Part shown: one piece after another, positions 30,242 to 38,565 of the stretch
How positions within the stretch are numbered: the first letter of the stretch is position 1
Layout of the letters: every line of letters starts with the position of its first letter
Assembly: GCA_900471485.1 (NCBI GenBank)
Contig: UCEU01000037.1
Location: forward strand, 1 to 39,599
Direction of reading: 5' to 3'
DNA from: Hyphomicrobiales bacterium
Lineage (GTDB): Bacteria > Pseudomonadota > Alphaproteobacteria > Rhizobiales > Rhizobiaceae
DNA length: 39,599 nucleotides
The notes under the pieces: generated by a model
Database searches by the model: none
Told to the model about the DNA's origin: nothing
What the model saw: only the letters and a program-made list of their open reading frames with translations
Translations under genes and position numbers: made by a program

Positions 30242-30266
30242 GGAACCATTTCGGCATCGCAGCATT
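30242..30266 (+). promoter_or_regulatory. EcfG-like promoter for BA14K-like gene
   Basis: GGAAC (30242-30246), 16 bp, CATT (30263-30266), 27 bp before the ATG. -10 with A for G, as at 2549 and 24213. Confidence 0.4.
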
Positions 30267-30293
30267 AAAGGGCAAGATCGATCGGAGAGCGCT

Positions 30294-30894
30294 ATGAAGT
30301 CATTGATTGCACAACTTTTAACTGCTGCGGCTTTGCTGACTGTTTTAGCATGCGGGGCTGTCGCTGCGGTATCTCTTGAAGGCGAGCATGACGCCCACCC
30401 CTTTGACAACATGCAATCGAGCCTTTGGACAAGCGTTCCGACCAAAATAGACCGGTCACGCCAATCGTTCGAACGGTTGCCCGCGTTAGCAGCTGGTGAA
30501 ACACCTGCGACCCACCCTTCTAAAGCCTCGCTCGTTGAAAACCTCCCTACGGGAACGATAGAGGATCGTGTTCATGGTGAATTTGACGCCCCGATATTGG
30601 CGGACAATGCGTCCGCGAATGGTGATCAGTGCAGGTTGAGGTATCGCTCATATCGAGCCGAGGACAACACCTACCAGCCCTTTGGTGGCGGGCCGCGACG
30701 CTCTTGCCAAAGTCCTGCGACTAGATCACCTGCATCGATGCAACCGACCCAACCCGACCAGTTCGCTGCGGACAGCTCTCTCCGGGATCATATTTCGTGG
30801 TGTCGCGCGCTACAACTCTTATCGGGCGTCGGATGACACCTTCAAGCCATTGGGCGGCGCTGAGCGCCGTAGGTGTCAATCGCCATTCGCGTAA
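30294..30894 (+). pseudogene. Secreted protein with tandem BA14K-like repeats, frameshifted
   Basis: ATG 30294 opens a signal peptide (SLIAQLLTAAALLTVLACGA). At about residues 113-140 is a BA14K-like repeat: CRLRYRSYRAEDNTYQPFGG then PRRSCQSP. The frame then ends abnormally at 30836. A second copy, RYNSYRASDDTFKPLGGAER then RRCQSPFA, stands in another frame and ends with a stop at 30894. Adding one GC unit to the GC run at 30803-30810 restores WCRARYNSYRA and fuses both repeats. So the gene is intact except for a 2-bp slip there, whether real or an error. BA14K-type proteins are small alphaproteobacterial envelope proteins that may bind sugars. Confidence 0.7.
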
Positions 30895-30949
30895 TCGGAG
30901 TTGACAGCAACCCCAGCCTCCAGAGGCGTTCAAGGGACGGCGCAAGTTG

Positions 30950-32011
30950 ATGAGAATGAGCAAAATAGTTTCGGCGATCGCAACAATTCTGGCCGTAACC
31001 ACCGCTGCTGCCATCTTCACGCGACGCTCCGTCACCGCTGTGAATGATGACCAGTTTCTGGATGACAGCCGCGGCAGAGATGCCGATATTCCCGAGGCCA
31101 TTCCTCTCAGGGGCTTGAAAGATGTCATGTGGCGTGTGGTTCATCAAGTGTCCAAGGACCGGGTGACGCTGATCGCAGCCGGCGTGACGTTCTACCTCTT
31201 GCTTGGGTTATTTCCTGCAATCTCGGCCCTCGTCGCACTCTACGGATTGGTCGCCGATACCTCGACGATGGCTGAGCATCTGGGGGAGTTATCCGGCATG
31301 CTGCCGCCCGGCGCGTTCGACCTGATCGCCGAGCGGATCAGCAGTCTGTCAGAGAGCCGCAATTCAACACTTGGCCTAACCTTCTTCGCAAGCTTGAGCA
31401 TTGCACTGTGGAGCACTCACAGCGCCACACTGGCGATCTTCGATGCCATGAACGTTGCCTACGATGAAACCGAGAAGCGTGGGCTGATCACACTGAACGT
31501 CGTTGGCCTGGCTTTCACTTTGTGCGCCATGGTATCGGCCGCGCTCATCATCGGCCTTGTTGCCATCATCCCGCTAGTCCTTTCCTACATCTGGTTGGAC
31601 CGGTTCGAGGAGCAAATGGCACTCATTGTACGCTGGCCGATCTTGTTTTTAATCGTCGCGATTGCGACGACAGCCATTTATCGGTTCGGCCCCAGCCGGC
31701 AGCCAGCCAAGCTTCGCTGGCTGACCTGGGGTTCAGTCCTTGTGACGGTATCCTGGTTTTCAATGTCGCTTGGCTTCTCGTTCTACCTCAAGCATTTCGC
31801 CGACTACGATGCGACCTACGGGACACTGGGAGCACTTATCGGCTTCCTTGTCTGGATTTGGCTGTCGATTGTGATCCTCATTGTCGGCGGCGAGTTGAAC
31901 GCCGAGCTCGAGCACCAGACTGCGAAAGACACCACCACTGGCACACCTCGTCCGATGGGGACCCGCGGTGCATATGTCGCCGACACGTTGGGTGCAGCTT
32001 CGGGACGCTAA
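30950..32011 (+). CDS. YihY/BrkB (UPF0761) family membrane protein
   Basis: 353 residues. After an N-terminal TM and a polar linker, the YihY core starts at about residue 45: VMWRVVHQVSKDRVTLIAAG and VTFYLLLGLFPAISALVALY, then SLSIALWSTHSATLAIFDAM, NVAYDETEKRG and the final helices (YGTLGALIGFLVWIWLSIVI) ending GGELNAELE. Six to seven TM helices in all. The family, once misnamed ribonuclease BN, is an inner-membrane protein of unknown transport role. The short N-terminal TM before the core is unusual. An in-frame TTG precedes the ATG by one codon. Confidence 0.9.
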   Translation: MRMSKIVSAIATILAVTTAAAIFTRRSVTAVNDDQFLDDSRGRDADIPEAIPLRGLKDVMWRVVHQVSKDRVTLIAAGVTFYLLLGLFPAISALVALYGLVADTSTMAEHLGELSGMLPPGAFDLIAERISSLSESRNSTLGLTFFASLSIALWSTHSATLAIFDAMNVAYDETEKRGLITLNVVGLAFTLCAMVSAALIIGLVAIIPLVLSYIWLDRFEEQMALIVRWPILFLIVAIATTAIYRFGPSRQPAKLRWLTWGSVLVTVSWFSMSLGFSFYLKHFADYDATYGTLGALIGFLVWIWLSIVILIVGGELNAELEHQTAKDTTTGTPRPMGTRGAYVADTLGAASGR

Positions 32012-32020
32012 CTTCATTGC

Positions 32021-32830
32021 CTACTTGAGCGCGATCCCTTTGGCTGACAACCCATCCTTCAGACGGTCGATGATGTCGTAGCGTGTCTCGGACCATTGAG
32101 TTGTTCGAGCCCAGTACTGCAGCGTGAGAACGGTCTTGTCTGCGGTGAGGTCGTTGGAGAAGACCCGAGGCTGAGGCTGCTTCTGGACGCGTTCATCGGC
32201 GGTCACGATCGACAGAATCTCCATTTTAACGGCGTTGGCGTCTGTGTCGTTGCCGATGGCAACCGAAAGCTCCTGCCGACGATTAGATTCGCGACTATGG
32301 TTGGTGATGGGCGTGTTCCACAGCGTCGAGTTGGGAGCCATCAAATACAAGCCGTCGGCTGTCTTCATCTCCGTGGCAAAAAGGCCGATCTCGACGATGA
32401 AGCCTTTCACGGTACCCGTTTCGATATACTCACCGACCCGCAGCGGCCGTAGCACTAACAGCATAATGCCGGCGGCAATGTTTTGGAGTGTGCCTTGCAG
32501 TGCCAGTCCAACCGCCAAGCCGGCTGCGCCGAGGGCTGCGATGATCGATGCGGTCTGAACGCCAAATTGGCCGAGAACCGTCACGAAAACCAGAACAAGA
32601 AGCCCATAATGCAGCACGTTCTCAAAGAACCTTGCAAGCGTTTCATCAATTCCGTGGATGCGGGATATGCCTTGATATGCCCATCGACTGACGATGCCCG
32701 ACAGCATCCAGCCACCGACAAGCAACACCAGCGCTCCCACGATCGAGAAACCGTATTGTACCGCGAGAGCGGTGGCCTGAGAAAATGCCGTGCGTGTGGC
32801 AACGATGACGTTAGCGGCTGGTGTCTCCAT
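32021..32830 (-). CDS. mscS: Small-conductance mechanosensitive channel (MscS family)
   Basis: 269 residues, the size of classical MscS. Three TM helices: about 22-47, 66-88 and the pore helix 92-125, whose Gly/Ala pattern (GAAGLAVGLALQGTLQNIAA) is the MscS signature. The cytoplasmic beta domain follows (LRPLRVGEYIETGTVKGFIV, then APNSTLWNTPITNHS) and an alpha-beta cage. Opens under hypo-osmotic membrane tension. Start at 32830 has AAGGG upstream. Convergent with the YihY gene. Confidence 0.93.
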   Translation of the reverse strand: METPAANVIVATRTAFSQATALAVQYGFSIVGALVLLVGGWMLSGIVSRWAYQGISRIHGIDETLARFFENVLHYGLLVLVFVTVLGQFGVQTASIIAALGAAGLAVGLALQGTLQNIAAGIMLLVLRPLRVGEYIETGTVKGFIVEIGLFATEMKTADGLYLMAPNSTLWNTPITNHSRESNRRQELSVAIGNDTDANAVKMEILSIVTADERVQKQPQPRVFSNDLTADKTVLTLQYWARTTQWSETRYDIIDRLKDGLSAKGIALK

Positions 32831-32869
32831 GAATCTGGCCCTTGATGTTGATAAATCTTATGAGTCTGA

Positions 32870-32895
32870 AACCGCGGTAAGGCCGGTCAGGTTCG
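32870..32895 (-). promoter_or_regulatory. Weak EcfG-like promoter for MscS gene
   Basis: Minus strand: CGAAC (32891-32895), 17 bp, GGTT (32870-32873), 40 bp upstream of the start. One mismatch in the -35. Confidence 0.35.
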
Positions 32896-32958
32896 CGTGC
32901 AGTCGAACTGAGCTACCAAACCCGATTCCTATTTTAGAAATCGAGCGGTTCGCTCCAG

Positions 32959-33819
32959 CTAAATCATGATCTCACCACCGGTGACGGGAACAACGGCACC
33001 CGTCATGTAGCTGCCGAGCTCAGAAGCCAGCAGCACGTAAGCGCCAGCGAGTTCAGCTGGCTGTCCGGCACGGCCAATCAGCGTGTTCTGACCGAACTTT
33101 GCGGTCTTTTCTGAGGACATGGTAGACGGGATGAGGGGCGTCCAAATCGGACCGGGGGCAACGGCGTTGACCCGAATACCCTTCTCGGCAACCATCTCAG
33201 CAAGCCCTGCGGTGAAGTTTGACACTGCTCCCTTGGTCGAGGCATAGGCAAGAAGGTGAGAGGACGGCTGCCGGGACTGGATCGAAGTGGTGTTGATGAT
33301 CGAGCTGCCTGGGCGCATGTAGGGGACAGCAGCTTTTGAAAGGAAGAAAGGCGCGTAGATATTTGTTCGGAATGTCTGGTCCCATTCTTCTGCAGAAATG
33401 TCCGATATGTCAGCATAGGTCCGCTGGAAGGCGGCATTGTTCACAAGGATGTCTATGGAGCCGAGTTCGCGAACGGTATGCTGAATGAGCTCTTTACAGT
33501 GGTCTTCGGAGGTGATGTCGCCAGGTGAAATCACGGCCCTGCGCCCGGCATCCCGAACCCAGCGAGCGGTATCTTCTGCGTCTTCGAACTCGTTCAAGAA
33601 CGAGATGACAACGTCGGCACCTTCTCGCGCAAACGCAACCGCTACGGCCTTGCCTATCCCAGAGTCCGCACCGGTGATCAGAGCGACCTTACCTTCAAGC
33701 CTTCGGTTCCCCTGATACGAGTGTTCGCCATGATCGGGGACGGGTTGCATATCGGCTGTTTTGCCTGGCGGGTCCTGACGTTGCTCAGGATAGGGAGGCG
33801 TCGGGCGTTCTTCGATCAT
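32959..33819 (-). CDS. SDR oxidoreductase, YhdG/glucose-dehydrogenase-like stress type
   Basis: 286 residues. Start ATG 33819 has GGAGAGCAAG directly upstream; longer frames do not. A Pro-rich N-terminal extension (RPTPPYPEQRQDPPGKTADM) typical of the YhdG/YdaD/YghA-like stress SDRs precedes VALITGADSGIGKAVAVAFA, VNNAAF, catalytic Ser in NTTSIQSRQ and YASTK. The family reduces small carbonyl substrates with NAD(P)H and is a classical general-stress protein in Bacillus and alphaproteobacteria. A strong EcfG-type promoter precedes it. Confidence 0.9.
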   Translation of the reverse strand: MIEERPTPPYPEQRQDPPGKTADMQPVPDHGEHSYQGNRRLEGKVALITGADSGIGKAVAVAFAREGADVVISFLNEFEDAEDTARWVRDAGRRAVISPGDITSEDHCKELIQHTVRELGSIDILVNNAAFQRTYADISDISAEEWDQTFRTNIYAPFFLSKAAVPYMRPGSSIINTTSIQSRQPSSHLLAYASTKGAVSNFTAGLAEMVAEKGIRVNAVAPGPIWTPLIPSTMSSEKTAKFGQNTLIGRAGQPAELAGAYVLLASELGSYMTGAVVPVTGGEIMI

Positions 33820-33848
33820 CTTGCTCTCCATTTGGATCAAGCAAGATA

Positions 33849-33873
33849 AACCGAAGCGAGCCGTGCCAGTTCC
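33849..33873 (-). promoter_or_regulatory. EcfG-type stress promoter for SDR gene
   Basis: Minus strand: GGAAC (33869-33873), 16 bp, GGTT (33849-33852), 29 bp before the start. Confidence 0.62.
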
Positions 33874-33964
33874 GCCAGGCAACCAAGTTTTTACCCTTCA
33901 CAATCGATCCATCCAAAGGCTCAACCGAGACAACGGTGTTGAGATCAATACCTGCCATCGCGTT

Positions 33965-34375
33965 TCAGGGATCGTTGAAGGCTGTCGCCTGGATGTGAAT
34001 GGTCTTGCCATCAGGATCATGTTGGAAGATCAGCCCGCCGGTTGCCGTGGAATGGCCAGGGACGTAGTCGACAACAGTGTCCGTCGCTTCCAATAGAGCG
34101 TCGCCGTCGCGCACCTCACCACGAACCGTGACCTGCGAAGCTGTCACACTGGCCTTGTTGCGAACTTCAAACTGCACTTGATAGCCGCCGCTGCGCCGTT
34201 CGACGTTGACGAAGCTCCCGACCAGGTCTGGAGACGCGTCCCGATCGGCGATCGCGTCTTTGGCGATCCAGACCATCACCGCAATTACGATGACTGCAGA
34301 AACCGCACCCGTTACCCATTCGATCCAGTGAGGTTCGTCAGCCTCGATATTCTTGTCGCCCGTTGTTTTTGTCAT
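33965..34375 (-). CDS. TIGR02588 family protein
   Basis: 136 residues. N-terminal polar stretch, one TM helix at about 18-40 (IEWVTGAVSAVIVIAVMVWI), then a periplasmic beta-sandwich-like domain (GGYQVQFEVRNKASVTASQV, then VDYVPGHSTATGGLIFQHDP). Matches TIGR02588, which nearly always follows TIGR02587. Begins 6 bp after the stop of its partner, with GAGGCGTC as its site. Function unknown; probably a membrane complex with the partner. Confidence 0.85.
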   Translation of the reverse strand: MTKTTGDKNIEADEPHWIEWVTGAVSAVIVIAVMVWIAKDAIADRDASPDLVGSFVNVERRSGGYQVQFEVRNKASVTASQVTVRGEVRDGDALLEATDTVVDYVPGHSTATGGLIFQHDPDGKTIHIQATAFNDP

Positions 34376-34381
34376 GACGCC

Positions 34382-35251
34382 TCACAGGATCAGTCGAGCG
34401 GCCGCAGCGCCTATCGCGCCGGGGAAGCTCAGTATGACGACAGCTATCAAAGCCTGCGTGATCCCCACATCGTCTATCCGATGAAACGTCCACAGGCAGT
34501 ATGCGCTGATTAACCCGGCAATCAGATAGCCGGGGAGTGTGAACCGAATGAAGGCGTGCCAGCTGGGCGTTCCTTCCGCGAGGTCGTGGCTTCCGCGGAA
34601 CGAAAGGGCGTAGACAAAGCCGTGCATCAACGCCAACGAGCTGGCCACAATGACCAGCGCATGCCACGGTGACATCTTGTACGACAACAAGATCATCTCC
34701 TCGGTCGGCGCGACGTTGAGGTTCAAAAACAGTGCGCCAACTGCCATGAGGAAAAGCTCACCCGCGTAACTCGTTTCCCGGTCGCTTACGGGATCGTCGT
34801 TGTCGTCGTGATCAGACTTGCCATCATCGTCAGACTGGCCGCCGAGCTGGCTGCGCCCAAGCATTGCGCCAATACTCGCTGGAACGGCTTGAACGGCAAT
34901 CATGCCCGAGACCTCGTGCATGGATTGATCGACGTGCAACACACCCATGGCTGCCAAAATCAGCGCGCTGGCGATGATCCCAAGGGCGTACGCTATGCTA
35001 GCGTCCCTGATGGCTTGTCGCCAGGTGGAGGTTTGCTCGAAGCCCACCCGATCGGATAGGATGATCAGAAGCGGAATGTTGATCGCCATCAACATCAGCA
35101 GGCGGGTCCGATCCATATAAAAGCCGAGTTCCCACATTTCCATTGTCATGAACATGGGAAGAGCAAATAACAGAGCGCCAGCAATGCCTCGCGCGATACC
35201 CGCAAGAAACTGCTTGGAATTGAAGTGGTCTTTGCTGGTCGCGGCTTCCAT
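34382..35251 (-). CDS. TIGR02587 family integral membrane protein
   Basis: 289 residues with about seven TM helices: ARGIAGALLFALPMFMTMEM, LLMLMAINIPLLIIL, ASIAYALGIIASALILAAMG, an acidic cytoplasmic loop (SDDDGKSDHDDNDDPVSDRE), then LFLMAVGALFLNLNVAPTEE, ALVIVASSLALMHGFVYALS and two closing helices. NVAPTEE is a well conserved family motif. Operon partner of the TIGR02588 gene. The pair is found in alphaproteobacteria; role unknown. Confidence 0.88.
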   Translation of the reverse strand: MEAATSKDHFNSKQFLAGIARGIAGALLFALPMFMTMEMWELGFYMDRTRLLMLMAINIPLLIILSDRVGFEQTSTWRQAIRDASIAYALGIIASALILAAMGVLHVDQSMHEVSGMIAVQAVPASIGAMLGRSQLGGQSDDDGKSDHDDNDDPVSDRETSYAGELFLMAVGALFLNLNVAPTEEMILLSYKMSPWHALVIVASSLALMHGFVYALSFRGSHDLAEGTPSWHAFIRFTLPGYLIAGLISAYCLWTFHRIDDVGITQALIAVVILSFPGAIGAAAARLIL

Positions 35252-35312
35252 CGACGTCCTAAATGACCACCCTTACAAAAAGATACATCACGACTGGACA
35301 AAGCCGTAGCGG

Positions 35313-35492
35313 CTAGCCGGCTGCGTGGTATCCGCCATAGATTCCGATACCAACATAGAAGACGAAAGCAATGATCGCTATGCCTGCGCCGACCCACAGC
35401 GCAGCGCGCCCGAAGCGTAATTTCTGGCGGTCTTCAGCTGGGCTGTCGGCGGATGGAGCGATAGCTGGATCGGATTTGTGATTGCTCGACAT
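35313..35492 (-). CDS. Small single-TM protein (59 aa)
   Basis: Start ATG 35492 with AAAGGA upstream; a longer frame exists without a site. The polar N-terminus (SSNHKSDPAIAPSADSPAED) and basic RQKLRFGR precede one TM helix at about 33-54 (ALWVGAGIAIIAFVFYVGIG) and a Gly/Tyr tail. An inner-membrane micro-protein; same strand as, and 61 bp before, the TIGR02587 gene, so possibly in its operon. Confidence 0.65.
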   Translation of the reverse strand: MSSNHKSDPAIAPSADSPAEDRQKLRFGRAALWVGAGIAIIAFVFYVGIGIYGGYHAAG

Positions 35493-35669
35493 CGTGAGGT
35501 CCTTTTCGCTGTCTTGTGATCGTGAACACATCAAGGGATTACAGCTCAAATTGTTCCGCGATCGTCGAGGACCGCAGACGACGATCGCACGACGGTGAGG
35601 CGAGAATAGTGTGTGGAATGGGGGCTCTATCGTCGATGAGATAGAGAAGCTGTGGCGTGTGGCCGAACC

Positions 35670-36044
35670 TTACTCGGAGGCGGCCCCGGTGGTGGCGATG
35701 ACCAGCTCAAGCTCGTCGGCCTCCCTCATAGACTCGATAACTGTCAGCCGGCCTGAGCGCGAAAGCTCTGCGAGACAGTGGTCGAACAACCGTACGTACG
35801 CGTCTCCGAGCGGATTCAAAACACCTTTATCGGCGTGCGTGCGCCCAGACATAAGGACTTCGATGCATATACCAGCCAGTGCAGTGAAGAGCGTGTCTTT
35901 TGCAGTCCAGCCTTTCTGCTCGATCATTTTCACGGGTACACCGTCCGGCATAGCGATCATTCGTGAAAACTCCGACAGCGCCGAATGAACCGCGTCGACG
36001 TCTCCGGTTGAGGTGGCGGGATACCGCGCCGAAAAATCGGCCAT
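35670..36044 (-). CDS. Hypothetical cytosolic protein (124 aa)
   Basis: Helical and mildly acidic (HSALSEFSRMIAMPDGVPVK, then KDTLFTALAGICIEVLMSGR and LFDHCLAELSRSGRLTVIES). No signal, TM or catalytic motif. The ATG at 36044 has only a poor site (CAAGAG). Family unknown. Confidence 0.6.
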   Translation of the reverse strand: MADFSARYPATSTGDVDAVHSALSEFSRMIAMPDGVPVKMIEQKGWTAKDTLFTALAGICIEVLMSGRTHADKGVLNPLGDAYVRLFDHCLAELSRSGRLTVIESMREADELELVIATTGAASE

Positions 36045-36145
36045 CTCTTGTTTTAGGAGTTCAGATGAGGGAACGTCTTTTTTGAGACGCCTTGCGCGAG
36101 CGACCGAAGAGTTTGCTCCAAAACGGCATCAGATAATTGCCTTTA

Positions 36146-36352
36146 TCAATCTGACCTGAGCACCGCAGCCCTCAGTTGTTCGGGGTCCCGAACTCCCTGT
36201 CGCCAAAGGTTTGTCAGTGCCAGGCTAATTCGAAGAACGGCGACGCGATCGCGCTCGATGCCGAGTTCTCGGCAGACAGATTTCAACACCGCGTCGAAGG
36301 CTGCCAATTCCGTTGAGGTGTGGGGTCTGTGGGACCTGCTATGGCCGGTCAT
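36146..36352 (-). CDS. Small helical hypothetical protein (68 aa)
   Basis: ATG with AAAGGA and a second AGG upstream. After a basic start (TGHSRSHRPHTS) the product is two or three helices: AFDAVLKSVCRELGIERDRV and LRISLALTNLWRQGVRDPEQ. Soluble, and could be a small DNA- or protein-binding helical bundle; unrecognised. Confidence 0.65.
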   Translation of the reverse strand: MTGHSRSHRPHTSTELAAFDAVLKSVCRELGIERDRVAVLRISLALTNLWRQGVRDPEQLRAAVLRSD

Positions 36353-36793
36353 CCTGTCTGTCTGGTCCTTTGGCGTTTCTCATGACCTACTACGATTCGT
36401 TGAGCTAAAACGACTCCATGTTGGAACGACACTGCGGGCCCAAAAAAGTGCGCATGGGACGTCGCCAAATTGTCACACGGCTGGGCAGGTCAGCAACGCG
36501 CTTGAACAGACCGTCGTCGCGTATCGCGATCGCTCCAACATTATACCCCGGCGGCAAAGTCAGAGTTAGAATCGTGTAGGTCGACTGAGGGTGTTCTGCG
36601 GAAACGGCGGGTACCCTTTGCAAAAAGAGACGGTATACGTCTAGGGCCATCGAAAAATGAAAGCTTCTGGTATTGCGCGACATCAAGCGCGCGAGCGTCG
36701 CTCCGGCCTGCTGCGCCGCACAGCTTGAAAGCTTTGGAGCTTCAAATCGCAGAACGACTACAGTAGAGTTGCTATCGGCCGACTGCTGTCGAT

Positions 36794-37204
36794 CTAAGAG
36801 CGCGCGATCACCCGGCCAATGTTTTCGGACGTTTTTTTGTGGGAAATTGAGGCGAGGGCGACATCTATTACCCGTGCGAGAACTTCTTTAGCTGCTGGTT
36901 TGAGGACCCATTGACCGCCACGGGCATGGTGCCGTTCAACTGTTGATAAATAGTCGTGCGAGTAGACCACAAACGGCACTTGGCGCTCCCGAAGGATTTC
37001 AAACACTTCGCGACATCTCCCGTCGGTCAGTTGAGGATCGACGATCGCTATAACGGGCGTGTTCGCCTTCAGCCAAGTCAGCGCATATTGGCAGTTTCCG
37101 CCAAGATGCAAGTTGCTGAATCCGGCTCGCCGCAGGACCTCTTCCACCTCGTTCGCTACCAGAAGATCATTTTCAAGGATCAATACTTCGATTTCCGACG
37201 ACAT
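36794..37204 (-). CDS. Stand-alone response regulator receiver domain
   Basis: 136 residues, one REC domain. Acidic pocket at 11-13 (LILENDLL), phospho-acceptor Asp56 in AIVDPQLTDG, Ser82 in VVYSHDY and Lys102 in WVLKPAA: all key positions are filled. There is no output domain; the C-terminal 25 residues (ISHKKTSENIGRVIARS) are a basic tail. It therefore acts by binding partners, as in the PhyR/NepR-linked phosphorelays of the EcfG stress response or CheY-like signalling. No histidine kinase is near. Ribosome binding site weak. Confidence 0.85.
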   Translation of the reverse strand: MSSEIEVLILENDLLVANEVEEVLRRAGFSNLHLGGNCQYALTWLKANTPVIAIVDPQLTDGRCREVFEILRERQVPFVVYSHDYLSTVERHHARGGQWVLKPAAKEVLARVIDVALASISHKKTSENIGRVIARS

Positions 37205-37615
37205 GAGTGCGTCCGATCAATCTGTTGTGGTTACGAGACTTCTTTTAGGGGCGCTTTCAAGTGCCACCGACTTGATAACCCTTGGATAGGATCACTCAGT
37301 CCATCATCGCGGGTGCCCAATGAACTGTTTGCAAGCTCCGATGTTCCATGACACGGCACGATTGCCAGTAACCGTTTACATGTCGACGGAGGCGTGCTGC
37401 ATAGAGAGGCAAAGACTAAGCGCCGGGGTTTGATCAGTGCCATGGGAGCGCGAAAATCTGCCATAAGTGCGCTAGACCCGTGTCGCTTTTGGAAATGGCC
37501 TCCCAAGTGACCGCCTGATGCGAAAGGGTGCTCGAGAGCCTCCATAAAGTCCTTGGACGATGCATTGGCGAGCGCAGGGCCCACGCTAAGTGCGTTTGGA
37601 ACACAGGAGTCCGCG
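37205..37615. other. 411-bp intergenic region
   Basis: No supported gene; minus-strand frames here lack ribosome binding sites. Should contain the divergent promoters of the receiver and cupin genes, which I could not place. Confidence 0.4.
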
Positions 37616-37969
37616 ATGAGAGTTCAAAAATTCAGCTTGTCTGACGCAAAGTTGGTGAAGTCCCCTGGCCAGGAGGGTGACATATATGTTGGGAACGTCG
37701 TTGATGAGACAAACGGTGGCCCAGTAACTATCGGCTACGTTAAGTACGCCCCTGATCAGGCGCTCACGGAGACGATGGCCGTTGACGACACGATGGTCGT
37801 GATCGAAGGTCGGCTCTCGGTTTCAACGCGTGATGGCACGGTCACCGCCGGACCGGGGGATATCGTCTACATGCCAAAGGGCCAAGCCGTTACAATAACC
37901 ACCGAGGGCGAGGGGGCGTTGACCGCTTTCGTAACGTATCCGCATTGGGCCCAAGCCCGCGGTGACTAA
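37616..37969 (+). CDS. Cupin domain protein (EutQ-like)
   Basis: 117 residues, ATG with ACAGGAG upstream. Residues 35-105 form a single cupin: GYVKYAPDQALTETMAVDDT, VVIEGRLSVSTRDG and GPGDIVYMPKGQAVTITTEG. The PKG turn and GDIVY strand are typical of EutQ-like cupins. The canonical metal-binding His residues are largely missing (no H-x-H in motif 1), so it may bind a ligand without a metal, or lack catalysis. Start confirmed against an in-frame upstream extension that has no site. Confidence 0.82.
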   Translation: MRVQKFSLSDAKLVKSPGQEGDIYVGNVVDETNGGPVTIGYVKYAPDQALTETMAVDDTMVVIEGRLSVSTRDGTVTAGPGDIVYMPKGQAVTITTEGEGALTAFVTYPHWAQARGD

Positions 37970-38057
37970 CACTCATGCGAAGGCAACAACAATGCGAGCG
38001 CGGGAGATCGAATGCTGACCTGTGTGGCAGGGTGGTGGCGTGCCTTTGCGGGAGGCG

Positions 38058-38258
38058 TTACCCGCGCGACGTTCCGTGTGAATCATTTTTGCTTTCTGAA
38101 GCCTGTTGAATTGCAAGTCGGGCTGCTCGCAGCTTCCTTGTCTTCTCTTCCCGTATCCGCCGATCGGCCTCCTGCTTTTCTCTAGCGACTTCATTGGTCG
38201 TTTCGAGTGCCTGGCGGCGCTGCTCCTGCGTGGAGCTTTTTCTCTCTTTCGCTATCAT
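38058..38258 (-). CDS. Small charged helical protein (66 aa)
   Basis: ATG 38258 preceded by GCAGGAGGC, an excellent site. The product is a continuous charged helix (QEQRRQALETTNEVAREKQE then ADRRIREEKTRKLRAARLAI) with a polar tail, suited to coiled-coil formation or nucleic-acid binding. Unrecognised. Confidence 0.68.
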   Translation of the reverse strand: MIAKERKSSTQEQRRQALETTNEVAREKQEADRRIREEKTRKLRAARLAIQQASESKNDSHGTSRG

Positions 38259-38565
38259 CTGGAGCCTCCTGCCGCGTGAAGGTACGGATTCGCCAAGGCG
38301 GCGCATTTAACTTTCACATACTCCCGAAAAAATCCGGCAAAGAACGCGGAGATTCTCGAGCGCTAGATCGCGGTCACGAGGCGTTCTCGAGCTAATGACT
38401 GTCTGGTGCAAATCTGCATTGTCGCCTCGTCATTGGTTTCGGCCTTGTCGCCGCCTCTTTCGACTGCCATTTAATAAGGCAATGGACCCTATCGTCCTCG
38501 AATATCTCCAAAACAAAACACGACATGGCTAGCAATGCCTTAGGCATTGCGATGGCGGTCAATGG

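Noticed and set aside
35493..35580. GGAAC upstream of the 35492 gene as an EcfG promoter
   Set aside because: At 16-17 bp the -10 position reads CCTT/CTTG, with no GTT core.
36405..36686. 93-codon minus-strand frame with an almost plausible product
   Set aside because: No ribosome binding site before any candidate start and no recognisable fold; could be a relic, but not supportable.
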